Notes under the pieces: model-generated | The model's database searches: none | The model's input: only the letters and a program-made list of their open reading frames with translations | What the model was told of the DNA's origin: nothing | Source of the DNA: Acrocarpospora pleiomorpha | Lineage (GTDB): Bacteria > Actinomycetota > Actinomycetes > Streptosporangiales > Streptosporangiaceae | Assembly (NCBI RefSeq): GCF_009687885.1 | Contig: NZ_BLAF01000010.1 | Location: 124,001 to 188,000 of the forward strand | DNA: 64,000 bases | Reading direction: 5' to 3' | Shown: in pieces, positions 27,163-35,607 of the stretch | Layout of the letters: every line of letters begins with the position of its first letter | Numbering within the stretch: position 1 is the first letter of the stretch | Position numbers and translations under genes: made by a program

Positions 27163-28858
27163 CGTTTCTTCCCTCGATCCGGGACCTGAGGCCTTCGATG
27201 GTCTTCAGGTGCTCCCTGGCCCGGCCGAGTTCGGCGTCGGTCGGGGGACGCTCGGTGAGGCGGAGCCGTTCGCGGGCGTCCTGGACGCGCTCCTTGAGCC
27301 GCCTTTTCAGCTCGCCGTCGGCGGCGCGGATCTCCTGGTGGATGTAGTTCTCATTCGCGGTGATGAGATCGGCCCGGTAGATGGTCTTGGCGTTGTCGAG
27401 ATATTCTTTGGCGTCGCGCCGGCGCTTGTCTTTGGCCTTCTGGTGAGCGTTGAACAACGCGCGCGGTACCTTGCTCACTACCTGGGTCCAGGCGTCGACC
27501 TTGGTGACGCGCTTCAGGAACCGCTCGCTCTCATCGAGGACATCATCGAATGCGACCTTGGTGGTGTACGTCCGTTCCATCGGGCGAAGTTCGGTGCCCT
27601 GGAGAGAGCCCGGATTGGCGGCCGCCTGCTCGGAAAAATCGCCGATGAGGTCGGCCATCGCCATCACGATCCGGTCGTGGACGAGTTTGGCCTGCGCCTG
27701 CCATTCCTCGGCGTAGACCTGAGTGATCCGGTTCTCCAGGACTTCGATATCGGAATGGCCGCCGATGCGCGCGGCCTCGTTGGTGAGGATCGCGTGGGCG
27801 TGATCGGCTCGTTCGTGAATCCGCTGTTTGAGCGCGGCCTCGTCAAGCCGCTTGAGAAGGTCGGCCGGAAGGCTGATCGCCTCGTAGCCCTCCAGCTCGC
27901 GGGCGATCTTCCGGTATCCCTGGGTCGGGTCGTCGGCGGCGCGGATCTGGGTCGTCTCGCGTTCCGCGAGCAGATCGAGCACTCCGGTCAGCACCTTGCG
28001 CAACTCGCCCCGGCGTATCTCGCGGACCTTCGGGATGAGCTCCAGCAACGTCTCCCGCAGGAGCGGGATACCACTTTCCGCAAGCAGTTCCGCACGCAGT
28101 TCGGCGTCGTCCTCGTCCAGGGTCTCGGCGAGAAGCGCGGAGGTCAGGAGGAGGGGTGCCTCCCCCAGGCGGGGCGACACCTTCGACAGGCGGCTTCTGG
28201 AGTCCTCGCGGCTGCTGGCGGCGCTGAGCCCGGCCGCGTCGCTGCGCTGGAAGACGAAGACGACCGGGCGTTCGTCATCGGTCGTCTCCCGCGCGAAATC
28301 CAGGACCGGCTGGGAGACCGGACGCTGCGCGTCGACCACCATGACCAGGATGTCAGCTGACTTGGCGGCCGCGCGCATGAGCTCGCCATGGGTTGCCACC
28401 AGCCCGCCGCCGCCCGGAGTGTCAACCAGGACGAGCCCGTCGAGCAGCAGCCGGTGGCGGAGCAGGACGTCGATCCGCTGGACCCGCAGCCGATTGGCGG
28501 GATTGGCCTGCTCTCCCGCGTAGGAGGCGATCTCGTCCAGGCCGATCCGCAGGGGCTCGTCCCGATCCTGAAAGCTGACCGTCGCCGCGGCGTCCCCGGG
28601 CGACCCCGCCCAGCCCACCTTCACTTCGACGTTGCTCGCCACATCGTCATGGACCGGGAGCAGCCCGGCATGCTCGACGAGCGCGTTGATCAGGCAGGAC
28701 TTGCCGACGCTGCGATCACCCGCGAATACCGCCGTGATGGCGGCGTCGACCGCCGCCGCGGCCCGGTCGATATCGTCGGCGGCCACCATGAGCCCCGCGG
28801 TTACGGCGAGTCGCCGGACGGCTTGGACGTGATCCATCTGAGGAGAGCTGTTCGTCAC
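27146..28858 (-). CDS. Dynamin-like GTPase, second of a tandem pair
   Basis: 570 residues from GTG 28858, overlapping the stop of the preceding GTPase (GTGA). The P-loop is GDRSVGKSC at residues 47-55, switch DTPGGGG, and the guanine-specificity motif appears as FQRSD in place of NKxD. The rest is long, charged and helical, with a stretch rich in R/K/E near the C-terminus (RRRDAKEYLDNAK and KRRLKERVQDARERLRL), as in the stalk of bacterial dynamins such as IniA, IniC and DynA. There is no clear membrane helix; membrane contact would be peripheral. Probably works as a heteromer with the first GTPase and with the Hsp70-like protein. Confidence 0.85.
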   Translation of the reverse strand: MTNSSPQMDHVQAVRRLAVTAGLMVAADDIDRAAAAVDAAITAVFAGDRSVGKSCLINALVEHAGLLPVHDDVASNVEVKVGWAGSPGDAAATVSFQDRDEPLRIGLDEIASYAGEQANPANRLRVQRIDVLLRHRLLLDGLVLVDTPGGGGLVATHGELMRAAAKSADILVMVVDAQRPVSQPVLDFARETTDDERPVVFVFQRSDAAGLSAASSREDSRSRLSKVSPRLGEAPLLLTSALLAETLDEDDAELRAELLAESGIPLLRETLLELIPKVREIRRGELRKVLTGVLDLLAERETTQIRAADDPTQGYRKIARELEGYEAISLPADLLKRLDEAALKQRIHERADHAHAILTNEAARIGGHSDIEVLENRITQVYAEEWQAQAKLVHDRIVMAMADLIGDFSEQAAANPGSLQGTELRPMERTYTTKVAFDDVLDESERFLKRVTKVDAWTQVVSKVPRALFNAHQKAKDKRRRDAKEYLDNAKTIYRADLITANENYIHQEIRAADGELKRRLKERVQDARERLRLTERPPTDAELGRAREHLKTIEGLRSRIEGRNDADPS

Positions 28859-30303
28859 CGTGACTCCTTTGACTCGGCCAGACGCCCATAGGCCGCCGCG
28901 GCGTGGAGGGCGAGCGTGCGAAGCACCGGGGGAGTGCCGGGGACGTTCGCCGGACGCAACCAGCGCACCGCCGCCTTGGCGGCCTCGCCGGGCGTTCCCG
29001 CGTAGTCGCCGGAGAACAGCACGCGGAGTTCCTCGCGTTGGCCTGGTCGCAGCGGCGTGTTCTGGTCGCTCGCCGTGCGCAGATCGTTGAGGTCGCGGAG
29101 CTCTCGCCCGTACGCGGAGGCGTACATGTCTTCGATTCTGGAGAGAGTCCGGGTGTCGCCGTCCGCGAAGGCCGCGTGCGAAAGGCGCCGCATGGCGATC
29201 GCGGACCGCAGCAGACCTTGGCGTCGGCGAAAGATGTCGTTGATGACGCTCTCGAGCGCGGCGATGCCGCTGGCCTTCTCCAGGGCGGCCGCGAGGTTCT
29301 CCGCCGTCAGTTCGCCCCGGTCGGCGAGGGCGAACCCGAGGCTCAGGCCGTACGGCAGCAGGTTCTGCCAGAGGTCCTTCGCGCCAGACTCGTCCACCTG
29401 GGTGTTCAGTCTTCTGACCAGCATGTCCACTGATCTGCACGCGGCCTCGCGCCCCTTCGGCAGGGCGGCCAGTTTCCGCAGGGCTCCGAGCAGGGAAGCG
29501 TCGAGCACGCCGCAGCGGGCCGTCTGCGCGAGCTGGGCGATGACCGGCTTGACGTTCCACGCCACCGACTCCCATTCGGGGCGGTGCGCGGCGGCGATCT
29601 CGGCGGCCCGCGCCAGAGGATTCTGGGATTTGAACCCCAACTTGTCCACCTGGGCGAAGACCAGCAGGATGTCGACCGGCGTCTTGATGGATCCCACGCC
29701 CAGCCGCCGGAACCCGCCGGCGATCCGCTCGGCGTCACTGCTTCCCGGTAACTGATCGCTGACGTAGATCAGGACGTCGGCCTTACCCACGCCGGCGAGC
29801 GTCTCCTGCTCTCCTCGTGGATGAACACCCAGCAGGTCCGCGGTCCGGCCCGAGTTCTCCTGAACCTGTGAGTGCAGTCCCGGGGTATCGATGATCGTCA
29901 GGTCGGCCAGGACCGGTTCGTCAAGCTCGGCGATCACTTTCTCGACCGAGGCGGCGGGCAGCGCGGCCACCTCAGCCGAATCCGTGATCTTGTACGTGTC
30001 CTCGCCCGGCCGATCGCGGCGGATCACCCTGATCCTCGGGCCATCCGGCCCGGCCGCCTGAAACCACCAGTTCCACGCGGTGTTCTCGGCATGATGGGTG
30101 ACCACGATCCGATGCCGCAGCAGCGCGTTGACCAACGTGGACTTGCCGACGTTGACATCACCGACGATGGCCGCCCGCAGCGGCCGGTCAAGCATGCTCG
30201 CCAAGTCTTTCGCGCATCTTGCGGTCTTTTCATGACCCGACCGGGCACCTACTTCGCCGAGTAGCGCCGCGACCTGCTCTTTCTCGTCGGCATAAACCAC
30301 CAC
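28855..30303 (-). CDS. Dynamin-like GTPase, first of a tandem pair
   Basis: 482 residues. P-loop GDVNVGKST at 48-56, switch II IIDTPGLHS, and AQVDKLG in place of a standard NKxD. After about residue 290 the protein is helical with several arginine-rich segments. The GTG start lies in an AT-rich stretch (TAGTATATTTATTCTT just before it) with no Shine-Dalgarno sequence; a leaderless transcript with a -10 there is plausible. A palindrome GGGAAATCCC sits at 30320-30329 in the same short leader. First gene of the GTPase-GTPase-Hsp70 operon. The pair recalls mycobacterial IniA/IniC, which respond to cell-envelope stress, but that link is inference. Confidence 0.85.
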   Translation of the reverse strand: MVVYADEKEQVAALLGEVGARSGHEKTARCAKDLASMLDRPLRAAIVGDVNVGKSTLVNALLRHRIVVTHHAENTAWNWWFQAAGPDGPRIRVIRRDRPGEDTYKITDSAEVAALPAASVEKVIAELDEPVLADLTIIDTPGLHSQVQENSGRTADLLGVHPRGEQETLAGVGKADVLIYVSDQLPGSSDAERIAGGFRRLGVGSIKTPVDILLVFAQVDKLGFKSQNPLARAAEIAAAHRPEWESVAWNVKPVIAQLAQTARCGVLDASLLGALRKLAALPKGREAACRSVDMLVRRLNTQVDESGAKDLWQNLLPYGLSLGFALADRGELTAENLAAALEKASGIAALESVINDIFRRRQGLLRSAIAMRRLSHAAFADGDTRTLSRIEDMYASAYGRELRDLNDLRTASDQNTPLRPGQREELRVLFSGDYAGTPGEAAKAAVRWLRPANVPGTPPVLRTLALHAAAAYGRLAESKESR

Positions 30304-30316
30304 AAGAATAAATATA

Positions 30317-30332
30317 CTAGGGAAATCCCCAG
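30317..30332 (-). promoter_or_regulatory. Palindromic GGGAAATCCC element before the dynamin-Hsp70 operon
   Basis: CTAGGGAAATCCCCAG, a near-perfect palindrome, lies 14 bp before the GTG start of the first GTPase and touches the AT-rich stretch that probably forms the -10 region. The core GGGAA(A/G)TCCC recurs at 38353 (before the LAL regulator) and 39491 (before the holin-like gene). An operator is the likely role. Confidence 0.5.
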
Positions 30333-30441
30333 AAAGTCGAAGGCCTCTTTAGCGATTATATGCCGCGCTCGACGTCGTTAGGGATATTCAACACGCATGC
30401 GGACAATAACCCCCCCAGTACGGGCTGAATTCGGTGTGGGG

Positions 30442-31056
30442 TTACAGCAGGGTGCTCCAGTAGGACCAGAACCTGATGCCGATCGCTGTGACGACCGTCA
30501 GGAACCAGATCGTGAGCGGCACCGCGTGGTAGCCGATGATGGCCCGCGCCATCGGCCGCCGCCGCAGGTTGTGCAGGGTGACGTACCAGAAGAGCGGGAT
30601 GGTGACCGCCCAGACGACCATGCAGTACGGGCACAGCGCGCCGATGACGTACAGGCTCTGGTAGATCAACCAGTGCACGAACACCGCGCCGAAGGTGACG
30701 CCGGCCTGCAGGCCCAGCCAGAACCAGCGGGGCGGTCGCGCGCCCGTCACCAGTACCACGCCGACGGTCACCAGGATGGCGAAGGAGGCGATGCCCAGCA
30801 GCGGGTTGGGGAAGCCGAACGCCTCGGCCTGCGGGGTGCTCATGACCGAACCGCAGGACAGCACGGGGTTGAGGCTGCAGGTCGGCACGTAGGACGGGTC
30901 CTTCAGCAGGGCGATCTTCTCCACCGCCAGGGTGAAGGCCGCCGCCAGCCCGAACAGCCCGCCGATGGTGAGCAGCCAGGGCAGCAGGCGCGGGAACGGA
31001 TCCTGCGTCCCGGCCGGATCGGCGAGTCGCACGTTGGACGCGTTGAGTGTGGCCAT
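30442..31056 (-). CDS. Vitamin K epoxide reductase (VKOR) family membrane protein
   Basis: 204 residues from ATG 31056. Four to five membrane helices; the active CxxC is CPYC near residue 130, and the shuttle cysteine pair is in CSLNPVLSCGS near 60-70, followed by a serine-rich turn. Bacterial VKOR replaces DsbB in actinobacteria and reoxidises DsbA-like proteins with quinone. It follows the DsbA-like gene with a 13-bp gap, so the two form a disulfide-bond formation unit acting outside the membrane. A start at 31089 would overlap dsbA but gives a non-conserved extension. Confidence 0.93.
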   Translation of the reverse strand: MATLNASNVRLADPAGTQDPFPRLLPWLLTIGGLFGLAAAFTLAVEKIALLKDPSYVPTCSLNPVLSCGSVMSTPQAEAFGFPNPLLGIASFAILVTVGVVLVTGARPPRWFWLGLQAGVTFGAVFVHWLIYQSLYVIGALCPYCMVVWAVTIPLFWYVTLHNLRRRPMARAIIGYHAVPLTIWFLTVVTAIGIRFWSYWSTLL

Positions 31057-31069
31057 CTCGGGGAGCGGC

Positions 31070-31801
31070 TCAGCCGGCGAGGGCCGCATCGATGGCCGTC
31101 TTGAAGTCGTCGGAGGTCTGGGGCTGGAACTTTTCGCCGTTGAGGAAGAACGTCGGCGTGCCGCCCACGCCCAGGGCCTGCCCGTCGGCGACGTCCTTCT
31201 TGACCCGTGCCAGGGTGGCGGGGTCGTTGTAGGCCTTCTCCCAGGCCGTCATGTCCAGGCCGAGCCCCTGGGCCAAGCCGCGGAAGACCACGTCGGCCGG
31301 GACCTTCTTCTCGCCCCACTGGCTCTGGGTCTGGTACATGCGCTGGTACATGGCGTCGAACTTGCCCTGCTGGGCGGCGGCCTCGACGGCGCGGGCGGCG
31401 CGTTCGGCGTTGAAGTGGCTGGGTATCGGGAAGTAGCGGGCCACGAAGGTGACCTTCCCGGCGTACTGCTCGCGTAGGTCCTCCACCACGGGGAAGGCCT
31501 CCCGGCAGGCCTCGCACTCGAAGTCGAGGAACTCCACCAGGGTCACCTTGCCGTCGGCGGCGACCGACAGTTTGTGGCTGTCGGCGCGCACGAGACGTGA
31601 CTCCCCGGCCGCCAGATCCGCCGGCTTCGAGCCGGAGACCCGGTTGACGGCGAACACCACGGCCAGCACGATGGCGAACACGCCGATCACCGTCAGCGAG
31701 ATCGTCACGTTCTTGCGCCGCGAGAGTGTGCGCTTCTCCTGCTCGCGCATCGCTTGGATTTTGGCCTTGGGGGCCTGCCCGTGGTCTCTCAGATCCGACA
31801 C
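31070..31801 (-). CDS. DsbA-like membrane-anchored thioredoxin-fold oxidoreductase
   Basis: 243 residues from GTG 31801, which has AGAGG upstream; a start at 31864 would add residues of poor character. A basic cytoplasmic tail (REQEKRTLSRRKN) precedes a single helix (VTISLTVIGVFAIVLAVVFAV), which anchors the protein. The active site is DFECEACREAFP (CEAC) and the cis-proline loop is VGGTPTFFLNG. It introduces disulfides into exported proteins and is regenerated by the VKOR protein encoded next. Upstream sits a repeated GAACTTCTAC motif that may regulate the pair. Confidence 0.93.
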   Translation of the reverse strand: MSDLRDHGQAPKAKIQAMREQEKRTLSRRKNVTISLTVIGVFAIVLAVVFAVNRVSGSKPADLAAGESRLVRADSHKLSVAADGKVTLVEFLDFECEACREAFPVVEDLREQYAGKVTFVARYFPIPSHFNAERAARAVEAAAQQGKFDAMYQRMYQTQSQWGEKKVPADVVFRGLAQGLGLDMTAWEKAYNDPATLARVKKDVADGQALGVGGTPTFFLNGEKFQPQTSDDFKTAIDAALAG

Positions 31802-31903
31802 GTCGCCTCTTTCGTCGTGGGGTGGCCCTGGCCTGGAGTCGCGAATGCCGGTCTTTCCGGGCATGGGGACTGTTCGCCCATGACTCCTCGTTCGATGCGG
31901 CCT

Positions 31904-31931
31904 GAACTTCTACATCACGTAGAACTTCTAC
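31904..31931. promoter_or_regulatory. Repeated GAACTTCTAC motif upstream of the dsbA-VKOR unit
   Basis: GAACTTCTAC occurs at 31904-31913 and again at 31922-31931 in the same orientation. The first copy also forms an inverted repeat TTCTAC-ATCAC-GTAGAA at 31908-31924. It lies about 105-130 bp before the dsbA-like start codon, in a small AT-rich patch. The arrangement suggests an operator for a dimeric regulator. Confidence 0.4.
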
Positions 31932-32001
31932 CGTACGTCGAATACGGACGACATAAGCCGGGGCGCACCGCCTCCCTCGACACGTCGTGGAGGTCTACGA
32001 C

Positions 32002-32580
32002 TCAGACATGAAGGGTGGGCCGGTAGAGGAGCTCTTGGGTGTGGCCGTCGAGCGTCCGGCTCTCGATCAGCTCGAGGTCGAAGTCGGCCCCACCCTGGAA
32101 GATCGGGTCCGCTCCGGTCTGACCGGTGATCACAGGGAAGAGCGTCACCTGGACGAGGTCGACCAGACCGGCGGCCATCAGCGCCCGGTTCAGCGACAGG
32201 CTGCCGTGCGAGCGCAACGGCACCTCGGACTCCTCCTTGAGCCGGGCGACGATGTCGACGGCGTCGCCGCTCACGACGGTCGCGTCCGGCCAGCCGAAGG
32301 GTCCTTCCAGTGTGGCCGACACCACCGTTGCCGGCAGGTTCCCCATCCGGGTGACCCATGGGTCACGGGCCTCGGACTCCCCGGTGCTCGAGGCCAGCAT
32401 CTGCGCGAGCGCCCGATACGTGTTGGCTCCGAAGACCATCCGCTGCTCCTGGTCGTACAAGGCGAGGCGGTGGTCGAGCAGCTCGGGGCCTTGCTTGCCC
32501 CAGTAGCCGCCCCAGTCGCCGCTGTGGGCGCCGAAGCCGTCGAGGCTGGTAAAGACGTCGAAAGTGTAGGTAGCGGTCAT
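32002..32580 (-). CDS. Dihydrofolate reductase family protein (RibD C-terminal-like)
   Basis: 192 residues from ATG 32580, with GAGGAG 7 bp upstream. N-terminal MTATYTFDVFTSLDGFGAHS and the central MVFGANTYRAL and GSLSLNRALMAAGLVDLVQVTLFPVITGQ are typical of the RibD_C/DHFR-like family, which uses NADPH. These stand-alone actinobacterial members are widespread and mostly uncharacterised; they are not the essential folate enzyme. Located at the edge of the accessory zone, next to a truncated SRPBCC gene. Confidence 0.9.
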   Translation of the reverse strand: MTATYTFDVFTSLDGFGAHSGDWGGYWGKQGPELLDHRLALYDQEQRMVFGANTYRALAQMLASSTGESEARDPWVTRMGNLPATVVSATLEGPFGWPDATVVSGDAVDIVARLKEESEVPLRSHGSLSLNRALMAAGLVDLVQVTLFPVITGQTGADPIFQGGADFDLELIESRTLDGHTQELLYRPTLHV

Positions 32581-32650
32581 GATGTTCTCCTCGAATTCGG
32601 TTGATCGGGTGTGTGGATCCAGATTGGAAACCACGGCTTGGTCGACGACA

Positions 32651-32986
32651 TCACCTATCGGAGACAAGCTCGGCCAGGTGGTGCAGCGAGTTGTTGGCCG
32701 TCTTGTAGTCCCCGTCTGGATGCTTGGCGTGATGCATGTCCATCCGGAAAATCTGCCCCACCTCGGTCAGCGGCGCCTGGTCGACAGCTTCCTGAACCCA
32801 GCCGGTGCCATCGATCGAAGCATGGGTCGTCGGGTCCGCCAGCACCGCGAACACCCGCGCGGCGGGCGCGGCGACAGTCAGGGTGGCGTTCACGTTCTCC
32901 TGGTCCACGGTGTGCACGCTCCTTGTCATCTCATCTCGGGCCTCCCGCCCTAGGCGCGCCCGTCGCGTCTGAATGACGGACATCAT
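32651..32986 (-). pseudogene. Truncated SRPBCC/polyketide-cyclase-like gene (3' end lost)
   Basis: 111 residues. From VNATLTVAAPAARVFAVLAD to HHAKHPDGDYKTANN it follows the START/SRPBCC family of about 150-170 residues, but just after KTANN the similarity stops and the frame ends in LHHLAELVSDR. The beta sheet and long C-terminal helix of the fold are missing. The break lies next to the DHFR-like gene leader, so a deletion probably fused the two flanks. Unlikely to make a folded protein. Confidence 0.65.
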
Positions 32987-33252
32987 GGACCTCCGGTGAG
33001 CGGTGACCGGCCCCTTGCCGGCCTCTCGCCTTGGCTACGAACGGGCTCGACGCCACCCGACATCACCACAGAAAAAAATCGAAGACGCCTCAAAGTAGGG
33101 ACCGGCCCCACCAGTAACCAACACGCCTGGTGGTACTGCACTGCGGCGGTGCCGAGCGGGACACCCACGCCGTCTGTGAATGGTCTTGGCTGAACAGGTA
33201 CGTGGTCGTCGCCACCGGCATCCCGGGCACGGGCGCTGTCTGCGGGTAGGCA

Positions 33253-33840
33253 GTGGGGGAGTGGGCCATCGCCTGTCTTGCGGACGGTTACATATGCGGT
33301 CGTGGCTGGGCGCGCGGACAGGACGAGCATCGGGGCGAGCCATTGGGAAATCGAATCGCTTGCTGGCGCGGTTTCCTCACCGGCTCCCCGAACTGGTTCG
33401 GCAGGCCACGCATCGAACGACTCGCCGCCCTGACCGGACGCTCCCCAGAAATCCTGCAACGCGCCCTGACCGACGCCAGCCCACACAAACCCCGCAAGCG
33501 CCACGCGGCTCCCAAACCGAAGCGCATGAACAAGGCCGAGCTCTACCAGCGCATCCGGCACGACGCCGAAACCGAGCCACTCTCCATGAGAGCACTGGTC
33601 AAAAAGCATCGAGTCACCTGGCGGACCGTCCGAGCCGCCCTGGACAACCCCGAACCTCGCCCCCGGAAACCACTGCCACGTCGTCCATCAATGATCGATC
33701 CCGTCCAACACCTCATCGACTCCATGATCGAGGCCGGACACGGGCCGAAGCAGATCTGGGAGCGGCTTACGGACGAACATGACGCCGCAATCTCCTACGG
33801 CGCCGCTCAGATCCTACGTTCACGACCAGACAGCACTTGA
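33253..33840 (+). pseudogene. Transposition-related DNA-binding fragment (TniQ-like and IstA-like HTH)
   Basis: 195 codons. The first half (FGRPRIERLAALTGRSPEIL) resembles the end of TniQ-type transposition proteins. The second half, from MNKAELYQRIRHDAE, with MRALVKKHRVTWRTVRAAL as a helix-turn-helix and the segment IEAGHGPKQIWERLTDEHDA, resembles the N-terminal part of IS21 IstA transposases. No DDE catalytic core follows; the frame stops at RSRPDST. I read it as a remnant of a mobile element. It may still make a small DNA-binding protein. Both family links are by eye and moderate. Confidence 0.45.
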
Positions 33841-33919
33841 TTCACTCAAACTCCGATGACACGTGCTCAAGGTTCGATGACACAGGACAACTGAGCATCA
33901 CAGTGGTGCCCGTTCTCAC

Positions 33920-34476
33920 CTACATAGCCACAGGCCAGCATCGTCTTGGCCTGCGCGGCAAGGAACTGCTTCCAACTCGGCCCGGATCGGCGCTGGATCG
34001 ACACCGGCCTTCTTCAAGATCAGCCACACGGTGCTGGGGGCCAGTTTGTAGCCCAGGCCGATCAGCTCCCCGTGAATGCGCCGATGCCCCCATGTCGGGT
34101 TCTCGGCTGCCAGGCGGAGGATGAGTGCGCGGATCTCGTTGGAGATTTGGTGGACGGCCCGGGCGGCGCTGCGGATAAGTCCACTTTCGTCGGACCATGT
34201 CGCGGTGCCAGCGCAAGAGCGTGGCCGGGGTCACGACGAAGGCCGGCCACCGGATCCGGGGCAGCAGCCGGGACAGCACCGCCAGCAGCGCCCGGTCCGC
34301 CGGCGCATCGGACCGGTCTGGCGGCGCAGCACGGCAAGTCGATGGCGCAGAACGATGATCTCGACGTCCTTACCGGTGTCGCTACACAGCCGCAACAGCA
34401 AGAACTGGCCGAGCCGAACCAGCGAGAGATAGAGCAGCGAGACAAACACGAGTCGCGATCCTGCCAGACGGACCAT
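33920..34476 (-). pseudogene. Degenerate integrase-core transposase, 5' part (remnant A)
   Basis: Pieces of one transposase lie in all three minus frames. The start (FVSLLYLSLVRLGQFLLL then VEIIVLRHRLAVLRRQ) is in one frame; RWPAFVVTPATLLRWHRDMV and WTYPQRRPGRPP in a second; EIRALILRLAAENPTWGHRR and STVWLILKKAGVDPAP in a third. At the end SWKQFLAAQAKTMLAC is reached in yet another shift and the DDE core is absent. At least three frameshifts and a 3' truncation make it inactive. The missing C-terminal half of a related element is found at 38541-39319. Confidence 0.8.
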
Positions 34477-34561
34477 CCTGACTGCGCGACAACATTGCAG
34501 GTCACAACCCCGAATCCGGGTTTTCGGACCCGACAGCCCACCAGCGGCAACGCACGGCGAT

Positions 34562-34726
34562 CACCTCGTTGCGATCCCCGCCAATGAGATGCGCCGCTTG
34601 TTCGCGCTGCTGACCCGGCCGCCCATCGACGAAGCCCACATCCGGCACTGGTCAACCTGGCGGCTACGCCATCAAATCCGCGCCCGACGAAGCCACTACC
34701 AGCGAAGACGCCTCAGAGATCAATAA
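34562..34726 (+). pseudogene. C-terminal remnant of another transposase
   Basis: A 54-codon open piece ending at TAA 34724-34726: NEMRRLFALLTRPPIDEAHI, then HWSTWRLRHQIRARRSHYQR. This arginine-rich HWSxWRxRHQxRAxxSHYxRR ending is typical of the extreme C-terminus of IS701-like and related transposases. Nothing of the catalytic part precedes it; the sequence upstream belongs to the 5' flank of remnant A. A dead fragment. Confidence 0.6.
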
Positions 34727-34931
34727 GTGCGGCTGCCCTACTAACCTCGTCTAACCCCGCGTCGAGACGTTCTCGCGTAGTCCTCTCAGGAGAGGGGGCG
34801 ACGGTATTCGGCCGTTGAAATGCGCCCGGCCATTGGCAGCCCTGTTCTGTGATGGACTGCTCAAATCCCAGGTTGATCGAGAAAGTGCACACCTCCCCCG
34901 AAGGTGGCCACTTCTATGTGATCAGCCCGCG

Positions 34932-35300
34932 TCAGCGGTCGGCTGTCCACCGAAAGACGAGCTTCTTTTCCTTGATGTGATCGTCGACGTCGAGGTCGTA
35001 GTAGGGCGTGTGGATGCCGAAGACACCCGCTTTCCAGAGGATGATTTTGCCGCCTTCGATATCGTCCCACTCGATCTCCGCGACACCTATTTGCGGTGCC
35101 GTCGACTCACACCAGGCGACAACCTGGCCGCCCGAGTTCTTGATCTCTATTCCCTTCCACCAGTTGACTGCGCCGCCCGCCCGGAGCCGGAACTGCGTGA
35201 CGTCGTCCTCGTCGTAGTCGCTGATCTTGAGGGTTATCTGATCTCCTGCGGGCAACCGCTCGCTGTTTTCCAGCTGCTTCCAATCGATGTGCACGGTCAT
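34932..35300 (-). CDS. Hypothetical acidic beta-rich protein
   Basis: 122 residues, ATG with GGAG 9 bp upstream. Alternating hydrophobic pattern (ITLKISDYDEDDVTQFRLRA, IEIKNSGGQVVAWCEST) suggests a beta sandwich. It is rich in tryptophan and aspartate, has one cysteine, no signal peptide and no catalytic motif that I recognise. Codon use is noticeably less GC-rich than in the flanking catabolic genes, consistent with acquisition. It stands alone between transposase remnants and the LAL regulator, with about 200 bp of empty sequence upstream of the remnant side. Function unknown. Confidence 0.75.
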   Translation of the reverse strand: MTVHIDWKQLENSERLPAGDQITLKISDYDEDDVTQFRLRAGGAVNWWKGIEIKNSGGQVVAWCESTAPQIGVAEIEWDDIEGGKIILWKAGVFGIHTPYYDLDVDDHIKEKKLVFRWTADR

Positions 35301-35607
35301 GAGCTACTCCATCCTCTTCGTGCAGCCTGTCTTACTGTGAGGATGAGCATTAGGGGTCGATGGGCGCCTCAGGGACGGGCCTAGAGAAACCCCCGGCTCC
35401 GAACGGCTGTCCCGGATACAGGACGGCCGGGCTGGCCGATAGCGGCGCGGTCTTCGGCAATTCCTCTGGTCGGGATGCTTCGAGTCGATGAGCCGCGCAA
35501 TAGCGTTCGGCGCACAAGAGGCAGCGTCGCCGGGCCGCGGGCCGAAAGCAGCGATCCGGCTTTCTAATATTCAGCCTTCGCACCCAGGGGCGTGCCCGGA
35601 GGGGTTC

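Noticed and set aside
28859..29575. Extended 5' part of the second dynamin-like gene
   Set aside because: It would lie entirely inside the preceding GTPase gene; the GTG at 28858 overlaps that gene's stop and begins the conserved protein.
32983..33609. A 208-codon minus-strand frame overlapping the IstA/TniQ-like fragment
   Set aside because: No similarity to any family I recognise and the plus strand shows a helix-turn-helix; treated as a shadow.
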